Origin: Brasenia schreberi
Taxonomy: Eukaryota; Streptophyta; Magnoliopsida; Nymphaeales; Cabombaceae
Direction of reading: 5' to 3'
Assembly: GCA_036023115.1 (NCBI GenBank)
Contig: JAYKKT010000091.1
Span: 29,640,001-29,704,000, forward strand
DNA: 64,000 nucleotides
Positions 56,358 to 64,000 of this stretch are shown piece after piece. The first letter of the stretch is position 1, and the number at the start of each line of letters is the position of its first letter. The notes under the pieces were generated by a model that saw nothing but the letters and a program-made list of their open reading frames with translations, was not told the origin of the DNA and did no database searches. The translations under genes were made by a program, and so were the position numbers.

Positions 56358-57378
56358 TTAAAAATTAAGACCATTTAACTTTTCTGTTTTTACTAATTTT
56401 AATACACATATTCTAAAGTTTATTTTTATGTGTTTAACAAAAATAACAATCAGAAAGTCTAATAAAGAAACATACAACAGACAACATATAACATATAGCC
56501 AATTATTAAAATATAAAAAACAAAATATCTATCTACTCAGTTGAAAAGAACTCATGATACTTAAAAGCAATTCTAAACATTTTTAAGTACCATCTTTGAG
56601 CTTTTTATAACTTGATTATGTTATTTTCAGAACCAAACAAGGGACAAATATATAATTTTCTTTGTTTTTTCTACCACTGTAATTTCTCAAAAATTTAAGG
56701 CCAAACCAAGAATTTTACCCTTCTATCCGGTTTTATAATTTTTAAAAAAGACTCAGGGCAGAACAGTAAAATGGTACCTATTTTTTAGTAAAACTCGCGA
56801 CTGATTGGGGTAGGACAATAATTTTACCCCCAATCCAAATATGTGATTTTTCTTAAAGACATGAGCAATATTGTCTTTTAACATAGTGACAAAATTGTGA
56901 AATTACATTCATTCAAGGGTAGAAATATAATTTGATAGGCTAATATTTCATAATTTAAAAACCACCGCGGTTTTCAAATATTCAAGAGAGAGAGAGAGAA
57001 ACAAAGGGAAGGAGAGGGAAGGCATAGGCCTCCCTATGGCCGACGGCCTCCGGTTGGCCTTCTGACCTCTACAGGCCTTTGGCTTCTGAGAGCCTCCCTC
57101 TGACCAATAGCCTTATGGCCTCTACAGGACTCCCCTTTGGCCGAAGACTTTGTGGCCGACCCTTGATTAATGTCTGACAAAACTTTCCTTTGACCGAAAG
57201 CCTTCTGACCAACTCTTGTTTTTTGTCGCCTGTCTTAGGCCACCTTAGTTGTTTCCGACAAACCACCTGGCCTGATTTTCCCAACAAACACAGGGAGTTC
57301 TCTCTTTTTCCTTTTTTTTTATTTTTTCCATTTCAAAGAAAACTAACCGGTGTACCTGTCTTTTTGCAGATGAATAAG
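56358..57378 (-). other. Copia K leader region; GC-rich GGCC repeats
   Basis: 56358-56990 is AT-rich without domains. 57020-57260 contains loosely repeated TTTGGCCGAAGCCT/CTGACC units and GA-rich sequence at 56985-57020. The minus frames here contain no recognised motif. If K's LTRs are as proposed, this is leader and lost gag start; the primer site was not found. Confidence 0.4.
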
Positions 57379-57764
57379 CCCTGATAGCGACTTTCTTGTA
57401 TACCTCGCTTGATTCCTTGTTCCGCAAGCTTTTCTTCACATACAGAAGAGAATCAGTTGAGAAGTAAATTGTTTGGGATATGAATGTATTGACGAGATAG
57501 AGGAGGTATGTTTCCGGTTTCCCACAACCAGATTTCACAAAGTGGTTTCTTTCGAAATTTCTTGTTTTCATCTTTTTGTGTCGAGTTTAGTATGTTGCTT
57601 TGAATTTATAGAGAAATGTCTGGCTTCATCCTCTCTAGATTTCCTGGTTGGGCTTTCCGTTATAGAGCCATTATTTATCAATTTTTGTAACCACTCCACA
57701 AAAAGTATGTTTTTCATGGATGAGTATGCCGAGAATGACCAATCTCTCGGCTTTACATGTTTCA
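57379..57764 (-). repeat. Candidate 5' LTR of copia K
   Basis: Homologous to 36115-36621 in the same orientation: TTGGGATATGAATGTATTGA, ATTTCACAAAG(A/T)GG and GAGTATGCCGAGAATG are shared. The pair brackets all K coding sequence. Without a matching duplication or a primer site, a segmental host duplication is the alternative. Confidence 0.5.
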
Positions 57765-58360
57765 TGTTAATCTAGAATGGTTTCTTTGATGGATATTCAC
57801 TTTATAGCTTAAGAATTTCATTCACTTAGGCTTCAGAAAAGCCGGTGCATGCTGCAGCTTGTATCCATGCACCTGTACTTTGAAGTGGAAACGAGAATAA
57901 GCATTAATGATCATAGATAAATACAGTTTTCCATTAAGAACCTGAGTGCTTAGTCCGTAGGGCATTTAAGTTGTGTTTTTCAATATTTAATGCAGTTTCT
58001 ATGTTCCTTATTTTGTGGCACAATTTCATTTGTGCCATAATCTGGAGGAAGCATTCACCTTCTACGATATGTAATGTCATATAACATGATATAAGCTGCA
58101 CCACAAACTCGAAGCAATAAAATACCATCAATAGAGAAAGTGACATGAAACTCAATTATCTTATTCTTGACGACAAGATGAAACACATTGAGAACAAGAA
58201 TAAAAGGTAATACATAAAAGCGATATGAAGATCTGAGCACACCCACCTCTAAAAGCATTACTCTTGAATTGTTATTATACTACCAATGCGGTGAATTCTG
58301 AAACTCAACAACCCTCAAATATCTACAAGGAGAAGAGGGAGCATGCAAGAGCTATGATGA
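57765..58360 (-). other. 3' flank of the bHLH gene
   Basis: No gene recognised. Minus frames 57934-58155 and 58055-58258 have no domain. Probably 3' untranslated and downstream sequence of the bHLH gene. Confidence 0.45.
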
Positions 58361-58914
58361 TCAGCACTTGGTGACTATTCTCTGAAGTGCAAGTTTGACG
58401 TCTTCTGTGGCTAGCATCATCGCTTTCTTGGCCTACAAAAGTTAGCCTAACGTCATAATTCATACCAAATATAAAAGAGCATAAATAATTTATCTCACAA
58501 ACCTTAGCTCTTAGTGATAATTTGAGTATGCTATTGACCATAGATGATTTGATAGATTCAGCAGCTAAATGAAGATCACTCATGGCCTGAACAATTTCAA
58601 GAAGTAAAGATTCTCGCCATGGACACTGGATTTCAACAGAAACCTCCTTATCTGTAATAGTGACCATAACATCTGTCAGGCCATCCTTGCATAGAACCCA
58701 TTGGAGCTCAGTTTTGGGTTCATTTCTGGGAGCAGCATTTCGGTTATCCATACAAGGCTTCTTGCAGAGAAGATGGCTGTCATAGTTATCAGATGTTCGT
58801 TCAGTTACATCTGGGCATCTCTTTCTTCCAACCAACTCTTTGCAAGTTTCCAACTCTTCCACTCTTTTCTCAAGCTCTTTCACGCACTCAACTGCATCTC
58901 CAAGGAGAGATGCC
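58361..58914 (-). CDS. bHLH transcription factor (GL3/EGL3/MYC1 type), last two exons
   Basis: Penultimate exon 58914-58503, intron 58502-58433 (GT-AG), last exon 58432-58361, stop TGA at 58363-58361. The exon starts ASLLGDAVECVKELEKRVEE, the end of helix 2 of the bHLH domain. A linker KRCPDVTERTSDNYD follows, then an ACT-like dimerisation domain (VMVTITDKEVSVEIQCPWRE, LLLEIVQAMSDLHL, VNSILKLSLRAK). The last exon has DVKLALQRIVTKC. Factors of this type work in MYB-bHLH-WD40 complexes controlling anthocyanin and epidermal cell fate. Splice sites, phase and frame are intact. The upstream exons, including the DNA-binding basic region, are not in the window; the flank beyond 58915 is transposon-filled, so the gene may have a very large intron or be truncated. 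Confidence 0.88.
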
Positions 58915-59107
58915 CTGTCAAGATAACAAAACTACAAACGATCTCAAGTTTCAGCTGCCAATTACTACTGATATATATATATATATATACTATCAAAAAA
59001 TTAAGCACCAAAAAGAAACTCTTCTCACATCACTGAAAGCTGGAGAATGAGAATCAGCATTATTTGAAAGATGTTTTATGTAGAATAGTTATGGGAAGGA
59101 TGCCATG
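58915..59107 (-). other. bHLH intron sequence before the first LINE
   Basis: Acceptor TCTTGACAG at 58923-58915, then AT-rich sequence with a (TA)n run at about 58971-58990. No gene. Confidence 0.6.
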
Positions 59108-60422
59108 TACAACAACTAACCCTTTCCTGTACTACATGGGGTCGATTACATGGATTCTTTGTTTCACAAAGCCTTATCATGTGCCATGCTAGCAATTAAC
59201 TCAATATAAACTGGATCATTCTTTCTTTCTTTTTCAACACTTTTGTGGTCGTCCTCTTCCTCTATTAACATTTTACAATCTAGTTTTTCATATCTTTTTA
59301 CGGGAGCGTCATTGGGCCATCTTTCTACGTTTTCAAACCATCTTAAACAATTTTCTCTCATTTTATCCTTTATTGGTCCTACTCTCAATTTGTTTCTAAT
59401 AACCTGATTATGTATCCAGTATTTTCTTGAGTGACTATTCATCCATCTCAACATCTTAATTTATGCTACAAACATCTTATGTACATGTTAATGATTAACT
59501 GCCCAACACTCAAAACCATAAAACATAATTGCTGCTATGTAATATTTACCTTTCGACTTTAATGGTATCTTATCACATAGAATACCAGATGCTCCACTCT
59601 ATTTTAACTAATCGACATTAATTCTATGTGTAACATCTTCATCAATTTTTTCATCACTTAAAAAATTGACCATATGTATTTAAAACTTTACTTGCGAGGG
59701 ATGCAATGTGTGTCAATCTTAGTTTGTATATCCTTTCAAGTACCCAAATGATCAAACTTACGTTCCATATATTCTATCTTTGTTTTATCAAGTAAGAAGC
59801 TTTTACTTTCTAACGTTTATCTCCATAGTTCCAATTTCCTATTAACTTTTTCTTTATACTCATCCACTAACACAGTATCATCTGCAAATAACATAAATAA
59901 AGGAGGTACTTCATTGATCCCTCATATAACCCAATATTAACTTCAAAGGAGTCTTTCATTCTTTTTTTAGTCCTCACACATGTTTTCGCATCATCATACA
60001 TGTCTCTTGTGAGATTTATGTACGTCAATAGGATACCTCTCTTTTCATAGGTTTTTCAAAGGACATCTCTTGGTATCTTATCATAAGTTTTTTGTAGATC
60101 AATAAAATATCATACGAAGGTTTTCCTTTTTTGCTCTAAAATGTTACATAAGACATATCAGTAAGTAAAACGCTTCAATAGTTGGTTTGTCAGGCATGAA
60201 TCTGAATCGGTTCTCTCTTGTACTTGATACTTGTCTTAACCTACATTCAATAATTCTCTTCCATAATTTGTTAGAATGACTCATTAATTTGATACCTCGA
60301 TAATTCACACAATTGTTAAAGTCTCCTTTGTTCTTATATATGGGTATAAGTGTACTCGCTCTCAATTCCTTAGGCTTCTTTTGAGTTCTTCATATTTCAT
60401 TAAATATTCTTGTGAGCCAAGT
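59108..60422 (-). mobile_element. RTE LINE copy 3, 3' half
   Basis: Minus-strand RT half from TWLTRIFNEI (60415) through YRGIKLMSHSNKLWKRIIEC, IFY-D-LQKTYDKIPRD, active-site box MLFADDTVLV near 59895 (FADD intact), and C-terminal LRWFENVERWPNDAPVKRYE, ending in GGGTTAGTTGTTG near 59108. Many stops. It meets copy 2 head to head at 60422, consistent with one insertion with an inverted 5' half. Confidence 0.85.
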
Positions 60423-62392
60423 AACTCTGCCCATATAAGGGATTACCCTTGCATTGTCAGTCCCAAGCCCGAATAAAGGAGAAGGGTTGTGTTAGGCTTC
60501 CAACAGCCAGCGTAAAACTTTGTCGAATTTTTATAATATGGATTACAAAAATTATGAGCATTGCTTTAAGGCGTCCCCGCCTGGCGACGTGCTGTACAAC
60601 CCGAATGCAGTAATAAGTAAGCAAGGACCACTACATTTTCGCCCGAATGTAGTGAATTAATTAAAGAGAGGGTTCCCATATCATGGACGGGTGTGGGTAA
60701 AGAAGTTAGACCCGCTACATTGCCGCTAAAATGTAGTGAATAATTTTCAGAGAGGGTCTTCGTATTTTGATTATGTACGGATGCGGGGGGTAAGGAAGCT
60801 AGTCCTAGATAATAAGATTCGTATTTGGTTCTTCGAATATCGGAACATTATCCGGTAAGCTAATGGAGGTGGTAGATACTATGATTCGGAGAAAGATTCA
60901 TATTCTATGTTTACAAGAAACAAAATGGGTTGGAGAAAATGCAAAGGAGATAGAGGATATAGGTTTTAAATTATGGTACTCAAGTAAAGAAAAGGCTTAA
61001 AACGGAGTTGGTATTATCATAAATAAAGATTTAAAGGATAGTGTAGTAGACATACAACGATATGGTGACCGAATCATAACGTTGAAATTAGTGTTAAGAG
61101 CAGAGGCTTTGAATATAGTTTGTGCTTACGCACCCCACGTAGCACTAGAAGATAGTATAAAGATAACTTTTTGGGAGGAGTTAGATAAGGTGATTCAAAA
61201 GATTCCACAAAGGGAGATGATTTGTTTAGGAGGAGACCTAAATGGACATGTCAGTATAGAGGCATTATGATATCAAGGGATTCATGGAAACTTTGGTTTT
61301 GGGGATATAAATGATGAAGGTAGGGAGATTTTAAATTTTGCTATGACATTTCATCTCTTTATAGTCAATACAATTTTCAAAAAACGAGATGAACATTTAA
61401 TTACTTATAAGAGTGGCTTATCACAAACACAAATTGATTACTTTATTTGTAGAAAAAAAGATAGAGTGTGTTGTAAAGATTGTAAGCTAATTCCAGGAGA
61501 AAGCTTAACCACCCAACATCGACTTTTAGTTATGAATTTACAAAAAAAAAATGGACAAAGAAGAAAAGTATGCATCGAGCTATTCGGACTAAATAGTGGA
61601 ACCTCAAAAGCAAGAAAAAAGATATATTTAAACAAAAAGTCCTTTAAGGAGATGTTTGGAATTATTGGTACACCCTTGATACGTAGAACAATATGGCTAC
61701 ACATATTAGGAAAGTGGCGAAAGATGTGTTAGGCGTATCTAAGGGAGGTGTACCGGCACAAAAAGAAGCTTGGTGGTAGAGTGAAGTAGTACAAAATAAA
61801 ATCAAGGCAAAGAGGGCATGTTACAAATTACATTATGCTAAGAAAACTAGTGAAACTTTAAAAGCTTATAAGAAAGCAAAGAAGGAAGCGAAAAAAGCCA
61901 TTAGTGAAGCAAAATCTAAGATTTGGGAGGACTTATATAGAAAACTCAACTCAAAAGAGGGTGAAAGAGATATTTTTAGGATAGCTAGGGCTAGAGATAA
62001 GAAAACTAAAGATCTTAATTATGTTAGATGCATAAAAGACGAGGATGAAAAAATTTCAGTGGCAAATGATGATATAAGAAATAGATGGAAAAACTATTTT
62101 TATAATCTTTTTAATGAAAATAAAGATGTTAGTATTAGTTTAGGAGATTTAGCCAAGTCAGAAAAGTATATAAACCGCAATTTCTACCGACGTATTCAAA
62201 AGAATGAAGTCAAAGAGACTCTTAAACATATGAAGGGTGGTAAATCGGTAGGACCAGATAATATTCTTATAGAAGTTGGGAAAATACTAGGAGAAATAGG
62301 AATCACTTGGCTCACAAGACTATTTAATGAAATATGGAAAAACCAAAAGATGCCCAAGGAATGGAGAGCAAGTACACTTATACCCATATATA
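60423..62392 (+). mobile_element. RTE LINE copy 2, 5' half
   Basis: Begins AACTCTGCCCATATAAGGG, the element's 5' end, then endonuclease (LCLQETKWVGEN, NIVCAYAPHVALEDS, IPQREMICLGGDLNGHVS, SQTQIDYFICRKKD) and RT start (KETLKHMKGGKSVGPDNI, KEWRASTLIPIY). Breaks include stops near 60998, 61268 and 61778 and shifts near 61610-61735. It ends at 62392 against copia N. At positions where copy 1 has stops (8000, 8177), this copy still has sense codons. Confidence 0.88.
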
Positions 62393-62680
62393 TGTTAAAG
62401 GATGTAAATGTTAGAAGTTGTTTTTTTAATGTATTTCACATCATTTAAGTGTATTTAACGTGTTATGTCTCTTTAGTAGTAATTAGTACTAATTAGGGGT
62501 AGTTTAGGAATTCAAGTTAGATAGGGTATAAGTAGTAGTGATCAGGGTTAATTATGTTTTCATAAAAGAAAGGAGAGGACGGATGCACAAGTGGGCTGAC
62601 TGTGGCATATTGGGGCAGCCTCCAATCTGCCAATTTCTGTAAGTTTGTTCTGTTTTTTATTAATGAAATTATTCTTATAA
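62393..62680 (+). repeat. 5' LTR of copia N with primer site
   Basis: TGTTAAAGGATGTAAATG at 62393 to 62680 (288 bp), then TGGTATCAGAGC at 62681-62692. It resembles copia M's LTR (shared TATTAGGGGTAG-like and ATAGGGTATAAGTAG blocks). Interrupts LINE copy 2. Confidence 0.85.
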
Positions 62681-62692
62681 TGGTATCAGAGC

Positions 62693-63605
62693 CTATGAGG
62701 TAAGAAAATAAGTTTTTTTTGTTGTTGAAACGAAGAAAATTATCGTGGATTATCTATTTAAAGTCCTGAGAAGAAAGCAGTCTGGATTAGCCTACATTTT
62801 TTTATAGAACATTGCATCTATCCATCTTCTTTACTAAGTAAAAAAGCAGCCGTTTGGATTAGCAAAAAATCTCGTGGATTAGCAGCGGTTCTCTTACGAA
62901 GAAAATCTCGTAAGTGTCAAGTTGGAAGTGGCAATCTCTATTCACCCTGCGATAATCATTAAAATATCGTGGACTGTTAAGAAGCAGCAGCAACAATCTC
63001 CATTCAACCTATGACAATCATTTAAAAGCGGGACAGTCAGCTATCGGTTCAGTGATCAGCAACGACAACCCTAATTCTAGCTACGACAATCACTAAACAA
63101 AAGTCAGTCATTAAGAAGGAATCAACCTCTATAAATTCCTTATTGTCATTATCAAAGAAATCGTGAGACATCATTGACTGGGCAGAACTTGGACATTCCA
63201 CATCCTATTAAATCAATGAGATAGTTTCAATTCTTGTTTGGAGCTCTTTACTTAAATTTATACAGATGGCTAGTAAAGGAAAAGGAGTTGAAAATCAAAC
63301 AGTGATGTTTAACCATGTTACCAATGAAAAACTATAGCAGTTTCAGATCACTATAACCAAATTAGATGATAGAAACTACATGGAATGATCTAGATCTATG
63401 GAACTGGCAGTTATAGCAAGGAGGAGATGGGCTCACCTAATGAGTCAAACACATAGCCCTGATGTACATGATACACAATATCCAATTTGGAGAAGAGAAG
63501 ATGCTTTGATATCACCTTGGTTACTTCAGTCAATGATTGCATCAATTGCAAAGACATTTATGTTTCTCGAATCTGCTCATGAAATTTGACGTGCATTGTC
63601 AGAAG
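62693..63605 (+). pseudogene. Copia N leader and gag, 5' part
   Basis: 62693-63265 is leader without a gene; it contains repeated (A/G)AT(C/T)(T)CGTGGATTA-type text. Gag starts at ATG 63266 (MASKGKGVENQTVMF), with ITITKLDDRNYME, SMELAVIARRRWAHLMSQ, WRREDALISPWLLQSM and IAKTFMFLESAHEI. Stops at about 63335, 63388 and 63588. It closely follows copia M gag. Cut at 63606 by LINE copy 4; the rest lies outside the window or is lost. Confidence 0.85.
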
Positions 63606-64000
63606 CATATTACAACAACAACAACAACTACAACAACAACTAAGCCTTTTCCCATACTAGATGGGGTCGGCTACATGGATTCTTTGTTTCCACAAATCCC
63701 TATCGTGTGCCATGTTAGCAGTTAACTCCCAATAAGCTAGATCATTCTTTATTGTTTCTTTCCAACACTTTTGTGGTCGTCCTCTACCTCTTTTAATACT
63801 TTCCAAATTTAGTTTTTCTAACCTTCTTACAGGTTCTTCTTTTGATCTTCTTTCTATATGTCCAAACCATCTTAAACGATGTTCTCTCATTTTATCCTCT
63901 ATTTGTGCCACTCCTAATTTGTTTCCAATATCCTCATTATGTATACGGTCTTTTCTTGTATGACCACTCATCCATCTCAACATCTTCATTTCTGTCACAG
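63606..64000 (-). mobile_element. RTE LINE copy 4, 3' end
   Basis: Minus-strand C-terminus: MKMLRWMSGHTRKDRIHNED, then KMREHRLRWFGHIERRS and RGRGRPQKCWKETIKNDLAY, with stop near 63657. A short 3' UTR (CCATCTAGTATGGGAAAAGG) and a (TTG)n tail end at about 63606 inside copia N gag. The frame is open for 113 codons to the window edge, the least decayed RTE piece here. Confidence 0.92.

Noticed and set aside
63521..63725. Thr-rich plus frame (TTTTTTTTT) near 63.6 kb
   Set aside because: Produced by the (CAA)n complement of the RTE tail.

Overview
This window is a flowering-plant nuclear region made almost entirely of nested, decayed transposable elements, with a few host-gene pieces. The plant call rests on the host proteins that can be read (a GL3/EGL3-type bHLH factor, a KIN-10-type kinesin, a clade-D-like PP2C, a plant heparanase-like protein), on many Ty1/copia elements primed by initiator tRNA-Met (TGGTATCAGAGC sites), and on GT-AG introns with AT-rich sequence. 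The species cannot be named from the sequence. No rRNA, tRNA gene, CRISPR array or bacterial feature was seen.

0-3.3 kb: a 52-bp tandem repeat, then fragments of at least three unrelated host genes (heparanase-like GH79, SWI/SNF ATPase, PP2C) and a PPR-like 44-bp repeat. All lie on the minus strand, directly behind a minus-strand LTR and primer-binding site. This looks like a gene-capturing retroelement and is the most unusual part of the window. 3.3-7.2 kb: copia element A (minus) and the 3' end of element B (plus), with LTRs in opposite orientation. 7.2-10.1 kb: an RTE-clade LINE (plus). 10.1-13 kb: LTR and gag of copia D, then a scrambled minus-strand copia G.

13-18.3 kb: copia J, internally inverted and invaded by hAT transposons, two of which have clear 8-bp target duplications. 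J ends inside an exon of a kinesin pseudogene. 18.3-26.6 kb: the kinesin pseudogene (minus), split by about 6.4 kb of LTR-like sequence plus an unrecognised coding-like block. 27-33.7 kb: copia E with both LTRs and a piece of copia D inside. 33.7-36.1 kb: palindromic repeats, SINE-like pieces and unidentified sequence.

36.1-57.8 kb: one old minus-strand copia (K) expanded by later insertions: copia L (TSD ACTTT), copia M inside L (TSD GTTCT, LTRs 3/261 different), a complete 5.1-kb hAT transposon (TSD CGAGAAAT), and a 187-bp RTE-derived SINE-like insert. 58.4-58.9 kb: the last two exons of a bHLH transcription factor gene (minus), with no visible damage. 59-64 kb: its upstream flank, probably intron, filled with a 5'-inverted RTE LINE, copia N and another RTE 3' end.

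Nearly every transposon reading frame is broken. The bHLH exons are the only reading frame likely to be under selection. Element boundaries were read by eye from LTR, TIR and TSD matches.
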